Of a DNA stretch of 64,000 nt, positions 42,426-52,102 are shown piece by piece; position 1 is the stretch's first letter, and every line of letters begins with the position of its first letter. The stretch spans positions 1 to 64,000 of the forward strand of contig JAWOBE010000032.1 in the NCBI GenBank assembly GCA_046498185.1. Reading direction: 5' to 3'. This stretch comes from CAYXDR01 sp046498185 (GTDB lineage: Bacteria > Desulfobacterota > DSM-4660 > Desulfatiglandales > Desulfatiglandaceae). The translations under genes were made by a program, and so were the position numbers. The notes under the pieces were generated by a model. It did not search any database. It saw nothing but the letters and a program-made list of their open reading frames with translations, and was not told where the DNA came from.

Positions 42426-45400
42426 TCAATGAAAGCCGTTGCCGTTGGTGTCGAAGCATTTGACAGGTCGGCCTACAATCGACTCGATCGTCGAGAGGCA
42501 TTCGTCTGATGGAAAGATCTTGAATCTTTCCCCGGCTGATATAATTACGTAGCCGCCGGCTGTGTACTCGATGCGGAACCTGAGCCGACATTCCCCGGGA
42601 TACTGGAAGACCAAGTCGACGAGCTGCTCGAGCAGGTCTTGGCCTGTTCCGGTTTCGTGCAATTGAATTTCCACAGTTTTTATGTTTTTCTGACGCACCG
42701 CTTCAAACGTGGCCAAATCCTGCAGAATAATTTTGACGGCTCCTTCCCCAACTTCAGCGGTTCCTGTAAACAGCAGGGGATCTTCGCTTTTAAGAAGCGG
42801 TGATGACTTCTGGAACAATTCAGGAAAAACGATCGCCTCGATGGAGCCTGAAAGGTCTTCAATGGTTATGACCGCCATTTTGTCGCCTTTTTTGGTGCGC
42901 TTCATTTTCATCTTTTCGATGACACCGGCGATTTTTACTTCACTTTTATCCTGCCTGGACGGGAGATCCTGAATCGTTGCGGTGGCGAATCGTTCCACCT
43001 CGTTTTTATACTTGTCGAGCGGATGCCCGGTGATGTAAAAGCCGAGGGCGTCTTTTTCCTTGCGCAACTTTTCCCTTTCGTCCCATTCATCGATTTCCGG
43101 GAAGGAAAGAAGACCATTTCCTCCGTCGCCGCCCTGAAGGTCGAACATATCGAACATCGACATCTGGTTGCTGTTTCGGGACCCTCCGCAGAGCTTCATA
43201 ACATCATCGAGGGCGGCAAGGAGGCGGGATCGGTAGATGCCGGTAAAATCCAGGGCTCCGCACTCGATTAAGCCCTCGATAACCCGGCGGTTGACTTTAG
43301 CCCCCTCGATCCGCCTGCAGAAATCTCCCAGATCTTTGAACAGGCCGTTTTTCCCGCGCTCCTCGATGATGGAGTCAACCGCTTTCAGCCCCACGTTTTT
43401 TACTGCGCCAAGGCCGAAGCGTATTTTTCCTTCCACCACCGCGAAGTCCGACTGGCTCTCGTTGATATCCGGTGGCAGGATCTGTATGCCCATCGCCCGG
43501 CATTCTGCGATGTTTTTTATCGTTTTATCCTGGTTGCCCATATCCTGTGTCAATAGTGCCGCCATGAATTCCACCGGGTAATGTGCCTTCAGGTATGCCG
43601 TCTGATAAGCAATCAGCGCATAGGCCGCGGAATGGGATTTGTTGAAGCCGTAACCGCCGAATTTGTCTATCAGGGAAAAGAGATGTTCGGCGGTTTCCTT
43701 CGGGACCTGATTCGCAAGTGCACCATCTATGAAACGGCGCTTGTGCGCGGCCAGGACTTCGGGCTTTTTCTTCCCGACCGCCTTTCTGAGTTCGTCGGCT
43801 TCGGCGAGGGAGTAGTCGGCTACAATCTGGGCGATCTTCATTACCTGTTCCTGGTAAAGGATTACGCCGTAGGTTTCTTTTAATACCGGGGCGAGCTGCG
43901 GCAGGGGGTATCGGATGGAGCCCTTTCCGTTTTTGCCGTCGATAAAGTCCTTGACCATATTGCTTCCGAGAGGCCCGGGACGGTAAAGGGCCACCAGGGC
44001 TATCATATCCTCGAACACCTCCGGCCGAAGATTTCTTAGAAGCTCTTTCATCCCTGAACTTTCCAGCTGGAAAACGCCGGTGGTTTTTCCCTCAGAGCAA
44101 AGCTTGAAAGTCGCTTCATCGTCGAGCGGGATTTTTTCTATATCGATGGTCTTTCCCGTTGTTTGTAAGATCAGATCCAAAGCCTGCTTGATCACCGTCA
44201 GGGTCTTAAGGCCCAGGAAATCGAATTTTATCAACCCGAGTTGTTCCACCCTGTCCATCGTGAACTGGGTTACTATTTCATCTCTGGAGCCTTTAAACAG
44301 AGGAAGATAGTCAACCAGAGGCCTGTCGGCGATCACCACCCCGCATGCATGGGTGGAGGCGTGCCTGGTGAGTCCTTCCAGCTCGCGGGATATTTTGAGC
44401 AGCTTCCCCATAGGGCCTTCCTGCCGTTCAAGCTGCTTGAGCTGAGGTTCATTTTCTATGGCTGACTCTAGTTTTACCCCCGGTCCCTCGGGAACGAGTT
44501 TGGCGATACGGTCCACTTCCCCAAGCGGTATATTGAGCGTACGGCCCACGTCCCTTATGGCTCCACGCGCCTTCATCGTCCCGAATGTTATGATTTGAGA
44601 AACGTTTTCGCGTCCGTATTTTTTTGCGACGTATTTGATGACTTCGTCTCTGCCGTTTATGCAGAAATCTATGTCTATGTCGGGCATGCTGATCCTGTCG
44701 GGATTCAGAAAACGTTCAAACAACAGCCCGTATTTCAGCGGGTCTATGTTTGTTATTCTCAGGCTATAGGCGACCAGGGAGCCGGCAGCGGACCCTCTGC
44801 CGGGGCCGACCGGGATTCCGGCCTTGCGCGCGAAGTCGATGAAATCGGCGACAATCAAGAAGTAACCCGCGAAACCCATGCTTTTGATTATTCCAAGCTC
44901 GTATTCAAGGCGCCGCCGGTATTCTTCGATTTCTTCGGCATCGATCGAACCTTCTTGTTGTTCCCTGGATTCAATCCTTGCGGTAAGACCGTTTCGGGCT
45001 GCCTCGTCAAGCTCATCTTCCAGGCTGCTGTTATCCGGGAGATTAAAGGCGGGATATTTGTAGTTGCCGAATTCCATGTGGTAATCGCATCGTTCGGCGA
45101 TATGCCGGGTATTGTCAAGGGCATCCTCGAAATCAGGCAGCGCTTCGAGCATTTCCTCCCGGGTCTTGAAATAAAATTCGGTGCCTGTGAACTTCAATCT
45201 GTTTTTGTCATCGAGGTTTTTCCCGGTTTGTATACATAGAAGGACATCATGAACTTCCGCGTCTTCTCTGTTCAGGTAATGGCAGTCGTTGGTCGCAACC
45301 AGCGGGATTGAAAGATCCGAGGAGATTTGCCGGAGGCCCTGGTTTACGACTTGCTGACGAGGAAGCTTGTTCGCCTGGACTTCGAGGTAGAGCCTGTCAT

Positions 45401-45917
45401 GGTCGAATATACGCTGAAGTTCCAAGGCCTTTTTATTCGCAGCATCGAACATCCCCCTGTCGATCAAGTTAGGCACCATTCCTTTTAGGCAGCCGGTCAA
45501 CGCAATAAGGCCTTCGTTGTAACGCGTCAGTAGCTCGAGGTCCACGCGGGGATGGTAGTAGAAGCCTTCCAGGTGGCCCAGGGTAATAAGCCTGCTCAAG
45601 TTGCGGTAACCGGTTTCATTCATCACCAGAAGCACCAGGTGGTAGGCGCTGGGATTGCCGTCGGTGGGCTGTGTGCGATCCCGCCGGTCACCTGGAGCAA
45701 CGTATACTTCCGCTCCTATGATCGGCTTGATGCCGGCCTTGGAGGAAAGATCGTAAAATTGCACGGCCCCGAACATGTTCCCATGATCTGTAACCGCCAC
45801 TGCAGGCATGTTGAGTGATTTGCATTTGGCGAGCATCTGCTTTATCCGGATGGCTCCGTCGAGCAGGCTATACTCGGTGTGCACGTGAAGATGGACAAAT
45901 GGATCAATGGTTGACAC
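42426..45917 (-). CDS. dnaE: DNA polymerase III alpha subunit (replicative)
   Basis: The chromosomal replicase, 1163 residues. An N-terminal PHP domain (HLHVHTEYSLLDGAI) leads to the palm with PVGPGRGSAAGSLVAYSLRI, MPDIDIDFCINGRDEVIKYV containing two catalytic aspartates, and the third in LIKFDFLGLKTL. Fingers, a helix-hairpin-helix region and an OB-fold (IAGVIEKMKMKRTKKGDKMA) follow, then a C-terminal tail absent from the DnaE2-like paralogue at 13392-16421. It starts at GTG (45917) with GAGAGG upstream. Single gene, divergent from rarA. Confidence 0.96.
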   Translation of the reverse strand: MSTIDPFVHLHVHTEYSLLDGAIRIKQMLAKCKSLNMPAVAVTDHGNMFGAVQFYDLSSKAGIKPIIGAEVYVAPGDRRDRTQPTDGNPSAYHLVLLVMNETGYRNLSRLITLGHLEGFYYHPRVDLELLTRYNEGLIALTGCLKGMVPNLIDRGMFDAANKKALELQRIFDHDRLYLEVQANKLPRQQVVNQGLRQISSDLSIPLVATNDCHYLNREDAEVHDVLLCIQTGKNLDDKNRLKFTGTEFYFKTREEMLEALPDFEDALDNTRHIAERCDYHMEFGNYKYPAFNLPDNSSLEDELDEAARNGLTARIESREQQEGSIDAEEIEEYRRRLEYELGIIKSMGFAGYFLIVADFIDFARKAGIPVGPGRGSAAGSLVAYSLRITNIDPLKYGLLFERFLNPDRISMPDIDIDFCINGRDEVIKYVAKKYGRENVSQIITFGTMKARGAIRDVGRTLNIPLGEVDRIAKLVPEGPGVKLESAIENEPQLKQLERQEGPMGKLLKISRELEGLTRHASTHACGVVIADRPLVDYLPLFKGSRDEIVTQFTMDRVEQLGLIKFDFLGLKTLTVIKQALDLILQTTGKTIDIEKIPLDDEATFKLCSEGKTTGVFQLESSGMKELLRNLRPEVFEDMIALVALYRPGPLGSNMVKDFIDGKNGKGSIRYPLPQLAPVLKETYGVILYQEQVMKIAQIVADYSLAEADELRKAVGKKKPEVLAAHKRRFIDGALANQVPKETAEHLFSLIDKFGGYGFNKSHSAAYALIAYQTAYLKAHYPVEFMAALLTQDMGNQDKTIKNIAECRAMGIQILPPDINESQSDFAVVEGKIRFGLGAVKNVGLKAVDSIIEERGKNGLFKDLGDFCRRIEGAKVNRRVIEGLIECGALDFTGIYRSRLLAALDDVMKLCGGSRNSNQMSMFDMFDLQGGDGGNGLLSFPEIDEWDEREKLRKEKDALGFYITGHPLDKYKNEVERFATATIQDLPSRQDKSEVKIAGVIEKMKMKRTKKGDKMAVITIEDLSGSIEAIVFPELFQKSSPLLKSEDPLLFTGTAEVGEGAVKIILQDLATFEAVRQKNIKTVEIQLHETGTGQDLLEQLVDLVFQYPGECRLRFRIEYTAGGYVIISAGERFKIFPSDECLSTIESIVGRPVKCFDTNGNGFH

Positions 45918-46135
45918 AGTTACCTCTCGGGAATATGGTAATTTTTGACGGTTCCGAAAAAAAGCCCACTTGCTGCGTTACGCTTGATAATTTTTCTAAA
46001 TTCATCATATAAGCAGTTGGAACTTTTATGAAAATCTCTTTTTGGCTTTCAACAGGCGCATGTAACCGCGATGTTCAGTATGATACGGTATGCGGCAGTG
46101 TTCTTCAAGGCCGTTAATGGTCGGAGGGGAATAAA

Positions 46136-47452
46136 ATGACCAGAGGCGGTATAGATCGGACCATTCCGCTGGCCGAACGGATGAGGCCTTTGCGAATTGA
46201 AGATATGGTGGGACAGGATCATTTGCTCGCGCCTGGAGCTCCACTTGAACGAGCGCTCAAAACCGGACGAATCGAGCCCATGATTTTCTGGGGTCCGCCC
46301 GGCTCCGGAAAAACAACTCTGGCGAAACTCTGCGCCTCCTATACCCGTTATCCATTTCGGTCCTTTTCTGCGGTGACGTCGGGACTTAAAGATTTACGGG
46401 GGGTTATATCAGGCGCCCAAGAGGCCCGAGATCGCTTCTCGACTCCAACGCTGCTGTTCGTGGATGAAATCCATCGTTTTAACAAGGCCCAACAGGACGC
46501 TTTTCTCCCCCATGTGGAGAGTGGACTCGTGATACTGCTCGGCGCCACCACCCAGAATCCGTCCTTTGAAATCATTTCACCGCTTTTGTCGCGCACCAGG
46601 GTGATTGTGCTGAACCCCCTGGAAAAAACGGCGGTCAAGGCGCTGCTTCTCCGGGCATTGGCCGATGATGAAAAAGGGCTTGGTGATTTGCAGGTTCAGA
46701 TGTCGGATGAGGCGGTGAATATTTTAGCATCAATGGCTCAAGGCGATGGGAGAGCGGCCTTGAACGGTCTTGAGGCTGTTGTAGCGGATGCAGCAGGTCC
46801 TGAAAGCACCGGGCCCGTTGTCATTACGCCTGCGGAAATTAAGCGGATTTTCACCAAACAGGCCCTCCGCTACGACAAGGATGGGGAAGAGCATTACAAT
46901 TTGATTTCGGCTTTTCATAAAAGTCTGCGCGGCAGTGACTCCCAGGCCGGTCTTTACTGGCTCTATCGAATGCTTGAAAGCGGGGAGGACCCTCTGTTCA
47001 TCGCGCGGCGCATGATAAGGTTTGCATCCGAGGATGTGGGCCTGGCTGACCCCCAGGCCTTGTCCATAGCGTTGGCGGCTTTTGATGTGTGGCGCAGGGT
47101 CGGACCTCCTGAAGCTGAACTGGCTCTTGCCGAGGCTGCAGTTTATCTTGCCGAAGCGCCTAAAAGCAATGCATTGTATGTCGCCGAAAAAGAAGTGAAG
47201 AAGGAGATCCGTGAAACCGGTCAGCTGGCGGTTCCTATGCACATACGAAACGCTCCGACTGCGTTGATGAAAAAGCTCGGATACAGCAAGGGTTATCGAT
47301 ACCCTCACAATTATCCGGGAGCTTGGGTTGCGGAGAGGTATCTCCCTGAAGGAGTGCAGCGCAAATCATTCTACAAACCTACGGACAGGGGCTTCGAGCG
47401 GGAATTGAAGCGCAGGAGTGCCGCCAGGCGGAAACGTGCGCCGGGCTTATAA
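46136..47452 (+). CDS. rarA: replication-associated recombination protein RarA (MgsA)
   Basis: An AAA+ ATPase of 438 residues that acts at stalled replication forks. Walker A GPPGSGKTTLAKLCAS (near 60), Walker B LLFVDEIHRFNKAQQDAFLP (near 105), sensor GATTQNPSFEI and the C-terminal tetramerisation region (HKSLRGSDSQAGLYWLYRML, KLGYSKGYRYPHNYPGAWVA) are all present. Its end overlaps the end of the convergent J-domain gene by six bases. Divergent from dnaE. Confidence 0.95.
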   Translation: MTRGGIDRTIPLAERMRPLRIEDMVGQDHLLAPGAPLERALKTGRIEPMIFWGPPGSGKTTLAKLCASYTRYPFRSFSAVTSGLKDLRGVISGAQEARDRFSTPTLLFVDEIHRFNKAQQDAFLPHVESGLVILLGATTQNPSFEIISPLLSRTRVIVLNPLEKTAVKALLLRALADDEKGLGDLQVQMSDEAVNILASMAQGDGRAALNGLEAVVADAAGPESTGPVVITPAEIKRIFTKQALRYDKDGEEHYNLISAFHKSLRGSDSQAGLYWLYRMLESGEDPLFIARRMIRFASEDVGLADPQALSIALAAFDVWRRVGPPEAELALAEAAVYLAEAPKSNALYVAEKEVKKEIRETGQLAVPMHIRNAPTALMKKLGYSKGYRYPHNYPGAWVAERYLPEGVQRKSFYKPTDRGFERELKRRSAARRKRAPGL

Positions 47453-48202
47453 AGGTGGGCTCCATCTGTTTGTAAAGCTGTCGTAGGACCAGCAGTCCTC
47501 CAGGGCCTTTCTGCAGGTATAGTTGGGATTTTCACACCACATAAGCATCTGTTCGTGGGCCCTGTTCAATTCCTTGAATTTTTCGGCATTCCCTCCAACA
47601 TCCGGGTGATGATGTTTGGCGAGTCGTTTGTAGGCCTTACGTATTATTGCATGGCCGTCGCCTGCGGCAATATCCTCCCTACCAAGGTCGAGAACTTTGA
47701 GGCACTTCGTTTGATCTTTTGAAAGGCGGGGGGTTGTTTTTCTCTCAGGTTTAATGCTTTCGGGGTCGAGGCCTTTTTCGAGGCTACCCTCCAGAATGTA
47801 AAGCGCCGCACGGCTTCGCGAAACGCGTTTTTCCAGCATGGAATACCATTGCCTTCCGGATTCCAGAATCAGCGTCTTGAGATCCTCAGAAGGCCTGTTG
47901 CCGGGCGTGCGCAACTGAATGAACCGGGAGATTTCCTTTGACCAAACCGAAAGAACATCCAGTATCACATAGTCGGCTGTAAACGAAAAGGCGGCATAAC
48001 GGGCGTTATAAGTCCTCAGCAGGCCTTCGGACAGGGTCAGCACCCATTTCATCCGTTGCTTGCATTCATCCGAACAATAGCGCCTCCCGGGCTTCAGGTT
48101 GTCGGTTCCGCAGGATACGCAATATTTTTTTCTGGAACTTTTCCTAAACGGAACGATCCTGTTTTCAACGATCGGTTTCGGGGAATATAAATGCACCTGC
48201 AT
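47447..48202 (-). CDS. J-domain protein with N-terminal zinc finger
   Basis: A 251-residue protein. An N-terminal four-cysteine motif CVSCGTDNLKPGRRYCSDEC (about 28-47) precedes a helical region, and the C-terminus has a J domain (about 175-235) with HHHPDVGGNAEKFKELN, where HPD is the Hsp70-stimulating tripeptide. It lacks the Gly/Phe region and client-binding domains of DnaJ, so it is a specialised co-chaperone. The start at 48202 follows AAGGA; the ATG four codons upstream has its only ribosome-like sequence too close. Clients unknown. Confidence 0.8.
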   Translation of the reverse strand: MQVHLYSPKPIVENRIVPFRKSSRKKYCVSCGTDNLKPGRRYCSDECKQRMKWVLTLSEGLLRTYNARYAAFSFTADYVILDVLSVWSKEISRFIQLRTPGNRPSEDLKTLILESGRQWYSMLEKRVSRSRAALYILEGSLEKGLDPESIKPERKTTPRLSKDQTKCLKVLDLGREDIAAGDGHAIIRKAYKRLAKHHHPDVGGNAEKFKELNRAHEQMLMWCENPNYTCRKALEDCWSYDSFTNRWSPPL

Positions 48203-48317
48203 GATTTCCTTCATCCTGCGACCTGATATGGCACCGAAAAGATAACGGGACCGTGTATTTTAAACGCTGTTACTATAGCGGTTGGAGGCCTCTCTATCAA
48301 CCAAAAATCCGTTTTTT

Positions 48318-49274
48318 TCACAGGTCCTCGGGTGTAAAAGTCACCACATCCGCGATTTCATTTGTGTTGCTGAAAACCATCACAAGCCGGTCTACACCGA
48401 GCGCTATCCCCGCCGCTTCGGGCATGTGAGCCAGGGCTTCGAGAAATTTAACGGGTTTCGGGTACGGGGGCTTGCCGACCTTTCTACGCATGGTTTCAGC
48501 TTCGATGAATCTCGTTTCCTGCTCCACCGGGTCGGTAAGTTCACTGAAACCGTTCGCCAGTTCCATCCCGCCTATATATAGTTCAAACCGCTCAGCCACC
48601 GAATGATCGGTCGGGCTTGTCCTGGCGAGAGCGGCCATCGATGCAGGATAATCACAAAGGAAGGCAGGTTTTTCAATTCCCAGCCTCGGCTCGATGTCCC
48701 GTACCATGATTTCGTCGAACAGATCTTCCTGGATTGCATCTTCCAGCGACACAGTGGAATGCCTGGCGAAAGCTTCCTTTACCGAAATCCGGGGCCACGG
48801 CGGATTCATATCAACGGTTTTTCCGGAGAAAAAAATACGCCGGCCCGCTTTTAACCCGTCCGACACGGCACAGATCAAAGCCTCGGTCTCGTTCATCAGG
48901 CTCCGGTAGCCGCAACCCGACCGGTACCATTCAAGCATTGTGAATTCCGGGATGTGAAGAGACCCCCGCTCACCGGCTCGAAAGCATTTACAGATTTGAA
49001 AAATTTTGGAATAACCCGCGGCCAGCAGCCGTTTCATACACAGCTCAGGAGATGTATGAAGAAACATGCCGCCTGCTGAAACGGCGTCTATATAAGGTTC
49101 GGGAGCCGGTGCAGGGACCATGAACGGCGTTTCCACTTCCAGGTAACCACGGCGGGTGAAAAAATCTCGAAGAGCCGAACACACCTGGGCCCTCAGAGCC
49201 AGATTTGCGGCTTTCGAAGCCAGGGATTGAAGGTCGACGTCGCCGCTGGGGTCAGTCTTTGACTCTGGTGACAT
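48318..49274 (-). CDS. epmA: EF-P beta-lysine ligase EpmA (GenX/PoxA)
   Basis: Attaches (R)-beta-lysine, via an adenylate, to a conserved lysine of EF-P. The 318 residues form a stand-alone class II lysyl-tRNA-synthetase-like catalytic core without the anticodon-binding domain: FFTRRGYLEVETPFMVPAPA (near 40), FLHTSPELCMKRLLAAGYSK (near 71), FRAGERGSLHIPEFTMLEWY (near 97) and C-terminal GIALGVDRLVMVF. It overlaps the end of efp by about 23 bases on the same strand, so the modifier is co-translated with its target. EpmB, the partner aminomutase, is not adjacent. Confidence 0.93.
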   Translation of the reverse strand: MSPESKTDPSGDVDLQSLASKAANLALRAQVCSALRDFFTRRGYLEVETPFMVPAPAPEPYIDAVSAGGMFLHTSPELCMKRLLAAGYSKIFQICKCFRAGERGSLHIPEFTMLEWYRSGCGYRSLMNETEALICAVSDGLKAGRRIFFSGKTVDMNPPWPRISVKEAFARHSTVSLEDAIQEDLFDEIMVRDIEPRLGIEKPAFLCDYPASMAALARTSPTDHSVAERFELYIGGMELANGFSELTDPVEQETRFIEAETMRRKVGKPPYPKPVKFLEALAHMPEAAGIALGVDRLVMVFSNTNEIADVVTFTPEDL

Positions 49275-49815
49275 ATTCACCGGTTCTCGTATCAACGGTT
49301 ATTTTTTCGCCCTCTTCGATGAACGGAGGAACTCTGAGCACATACCCTGTTTCGAGAGTTACCGGTTTTGTGTCTCCCGCAACCGAGTCGCCTTTAGCCC
49401 AAGGGTCGGCCTGGGTTACGGTAAAGTTTACGAAATTAGGCAGCGTGATTCCGATTGCCTGCGTGCGGAAAAAAAGTATGTCCACTTCAAGGTTGTCTAT
49501 CAAATAGTTGACTGCATCTCCTACCTGCTCGGCTGTCAGAAAGCTTTGTTCGTAGGTTTGAAGATCCATGAAGCAGTATTCGTTATCCTGGCTGTAGAGA
49601 AATTGCATTGTTCGTTCTTCGAGTTCTGCGGGCGGGAAGGTGTCTACCGAACGATAGGTTTTGTCTATGATAACGCCGGTTATCATGTTCTTGAGTTTGC
49701 ATCGATAGAGCGCCTGCCCTTTGCCGGGTTTAGAGAACTGAAAATCCACGATGATATATGGCTCATCGTCCAGCAGCAGTTTCAAGCCTTTTCTTAAATC
49801 GCTGGCATTATACAT
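49252..49815 (-). CDS. efp: elongation factor P
   Basis: Relieves ribosomes stalled at polyproline. The 187 residues have the three EF-P domains; the modified lysine is Lys32 in KPGKGQA, equivalent to E. coli Lys34. The C-terminal signature (VTQADPWAKGDSVAGDTKPV) is intact. A lysine at this place plus adjacent epmA fits beta-lysylation rather than rhamnosylation, which needs an arginine. Leads the efp-epmA operon. Confidence 0.96.
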   Translation of the reverse strand: MYNASDLRKGLKLLLDDEPYIIVDFQFSKPGKGQALYRCKLKNMITGVIIDKTYRSVDTFPPAELEERTMQFLYSQDNEYCFMDLQTYEQSFLTAEQVGDAVNYLIDNLEVDILFFRTQAIGITLPNFVNFTVTQADPWAKGDSVAGDTKPVTLETGYVLRVPPFIEEGEKITVDTRTGEYVTRVKD

Positions 49816-49984
49816 TATGGTTCACATCTCCTTTTGTGTTTTGTCACGGGAAAGCCCCGGACGGCACATTCGGTTACATAGGGTGAATTATACAAAATAG
49901 ATATCGCTTATATATTAAAGAACATCCAGTGCGGTCAAGGGAAAAGCTCTTGAGACATTGAATGGGTCGCAGTAAACTTGACGG

Positions 49985-50130
49985 GTTCGTAAAAAGTAGC
50001 ATCCCTGCCTTATCGGCGTCGGGGTCGGGATCGGTATCGGGGTCGAAAAGCCCGCCGATCAACGTCCGATACCGATGCCGATAGCGACCCCGACCCCGAG
50101 GAACAGGGTTGTTTTGACGTTTTACGACGC
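49985..50130 (-). repeat. dispersed hairpin repeat, family 1, copy R5 (inverted)
   Basis: Inverted full-length copy: CGTAAAAAGTAGCATCCCTG and CCTTATCGGCGTCGGGGTCG on the left; CGACCCCGACCCCGAGGAAC and AGGGTTGTTTTGACGTTTTA on the right. Arms GATCGGTATCGGGGTCG and CGATACCGATGCCGATAGCG can pair. It ends just beyond the stop of the radical SAM gene. Confidence 0.85.
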
Positions 50131-50147
50131 CGTAAAACTCATTAAAA

Positions 50148-51503
50148 TTATGTATTTTGACGAAGGGTGCTGCGTACCTTTTTGACCAGCTGTTTGAGAT
50201 GCGGCATTTCACCCCGGTGCGCTTCCCAGCAGGGAAGGACGGTGTTGTTTTGGAGCAAAGGTTCTGTTCGGATTTCATCTCCGGCGCAGGCTACAGCCTG
50301 CTCCCAAAGGGCCGTGTGGGGCAGGGGTGAGTATTCCGCGAGAAAGGGCATGAAACCAAGCTTGCCTGCAAATATTATTGTATCTCTCACCGAGGAAGGG
50401 GTTTGTCCGGGCAGACCTGCAAGGATATATGCTCCCAGCTCGTGGGGGTGGAAGCCTGCGTCCAAAAAGCAGGCCGCCGCCCGTTCCATGTCGCCGGATT
50501 TCATCTTGTTGTCAAGATTTGCGCGGAACGAGAAGTCGGCTGTCTCAAGCCCGAGCCGGATTGTTCTGAAGCCCGCCCTGCGCATCAGGCGGGCGAGATG
50601 TTTTGTAACGGCCGCTGCGTGCAATGCGTTGGGAGTATGGAAGCGGACCTTCAAATTGCGTCTCAAAATTTCTTCGAGCATAGGCTTTACATGGACTGTG
50701 GAGTTTACGAGCAACGCGTCGTCATAAAAGGCGAAGTCTTCAACTGAGTGGTGTTTATGCCAGTATTGTATCTGCTCTACAATTTCCAGGGGATCGAATG
50801 CGCTGAAGTGCGGCTGGAGGAAAGAACTTGCGCAGTAGCGGCAGGAAAAAGGGCAGCCCCGCGTGGTCAGGAGGCAGATATAATCAATTTTCCAGAGCAT
50901 GTCGAATGCGGGATAGGGATGCTCCACCGAAGACCCGGCTCCAGGAGCTTCGATGCCGAAGGCCGAAAGGGCCTTTGTCACATCGTTCGGTTCCCCGCCC
51001 GGTACAACGATGTCGGCGCCGCAGACGGACAAGGCGTGTTCGGAGCACAGGGTGGCGTATATGCCCCCGAGTATCACGGGAACACCGGGGTGGACCTTCC
51101 TTATCAGGCTGATCAAGTCTTTGACCGCGGGGTACCAATATGTCATTATCGATGTGACCAGAACGGCTGCAGGTCTGGCAACGCTCTTCAGTTTTTTTTC
51201 GACCAGGTCGGGCGGCAGCCCGTAACGGTGAAACGGGCGATTGAAACGGGCCAGCGGCTCCGGTACAGGAATCCGTTCCCGGGGGAATTTGCCGATCCCG
51301 TATGCTCTTCGCACCGGGGCTTTGATCTCGGAACGCGATGCGAGACCGGGGTCGTGAATGTCCAGGCAGTCGATCAGCCGGACATCGAAACCCTTGCGCC
51401 GGAGCATGGATGCTATGGTGAGTAGACCCAGCGGTTTGGACCACATATCGTATGCGGCGAAATCGTATATCCATGGATTTATCAGAATCAACGAGCGAGC
51501 CAT
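50148..51503 (-). CDS. B12-binding domain radical SAM protein
   Basis: A 451-residue protein with an N-terminal cobalamin-binding-like domain (about 1-200, ILINPWIYDFAAYDMWSKPL at the start) and a radical SAM domain with CPFSCRYC (near 219-226), the CxxxCxxC motif that binds the 4Fe-4S cluster. C-terminal parts HTPNALHAAAV, RLGLETADFSFRANLDNKM and YILAGLPGQTPSSV fit the family. The B12-binding class includes methyltransferases and methylthiotransferases; substrate unknown. It stands alone and divergently from the dtd gene. Confidence 0.85.
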   Translation of the reverse strand: MARSLILINPWIYDFAAYDMWSKPLGLLTIASMLRRKGFDVRLIDCLDIHDPGLASRSEIKAPVRRAYGIGKFPRERIPVPEPLARFNRPFHRYGLPPDLVEKKLKSVARPAAVLVTSIMTYWYPAVKDLISLIRKVHPGVPVILGGIYATLCSEHALSVCGADIVVPGGEPNDVTKALSAFGIEAPGAGSSVEHPYPAFDMLWKIDYICLLTTRGCPFSCRYCASSFLQPHFSAFDPLEIVEQIQYWHKHHSVEDFAFYDDALLVNSTVHVKPMLEEILRRNLKVRFHTPNALHAAAVTKHLARLMRRAGFRTIRLGLETADFSFRANLDNKMKSGDMERAAACFLDAGFHPHELGAYILAGLPGQTPSSVRDTIIFAGKLGFMPFLAEYSPLPHTALWEQAVACAGDEIRTEPLLQNNTVLPCWEAHRGEMPHLKQLVKKVRSTLRQNT

Positions 51504-51635
51504 GTTTTTTTATCGAGGCAAGCGCAATTTTTTGAACGATCAACCTGCCGTTGAATATCCAGCCGAAAAAAAGACGGGTTTGGTCCGGGTCGCTCTTCCC
51601 GGGGTTGTTTTTAATGTAAAGGAGTCGCAAAACTC

Positions 51636-52085
51636 ATGAGAGCCGTGGTTCAGAGAGTAAAAGAGAGCCGGGTGGAAGTCAAGGGTGAGACAGTCGGGGC
51701 GATAGGAAACGGCGTCCTGGTCCTGCTGGGAGTCGGCGCGGCTGACACCGAGAAGGATGCGGAGTATCTGGCCGGTAAAATAGCAGATCTGAGAATTTTC
51801 CCCGATGCGGAGGGGCGGATGAACCTGTCGCTTCTTGAAACTGGTGGAGCTGCGCTGGTGGTGAGCCAATTCACGCTTCTGGGAGACTGCCGCAAGGGCA
51901 GGCGGCCCTCCTTCGCCTCTGCGGCGCCGCCTGAAATTGCCCGTTTGCTTTATGAGCATTTTATGCTTGTTCTTCGTGCCCGCGGAATCGAGGTTTCATC
52001 CGGGATATTCCAGGAGATGATGGATGTTTACTTGATGAACGACGGCCCGGTGACGATTTTACTGGACAGTCAAAAACGTTTCTGA
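51636..52085 (+). CDS. dtd: D-aminoacyl-tRNA deacylase
   Basis: A 149-residue proofreading enzyme that frees D-amino acids from mischarged tRNA. Seen: [24 protein letters not shown]-like region [19 protein letters not shown], catalytic [17 protein letters not shown] (near 82) and the Gly-cisPro NDGPVTILL (near 134), all intact. It is followed 17 bases later by a YdcF-like gene. Confidence 0.95.
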   Translation: MRAVVQRVKESRVEVKGETVGAIGNGVLVLLGVGAADTEKDAEYLAGKIADLRIFPDAEGRMNLSLLETGGAALVVSQFTLLGDCRKGRRPSFASAAPPEIARLLYEHFMLVLRARGIEVSSGIFQEMMDVYLMNDGPVTILLDSQKRF

Positions 52086-52102
52086 ACCAAAGGAGTGTGG
52101 GT

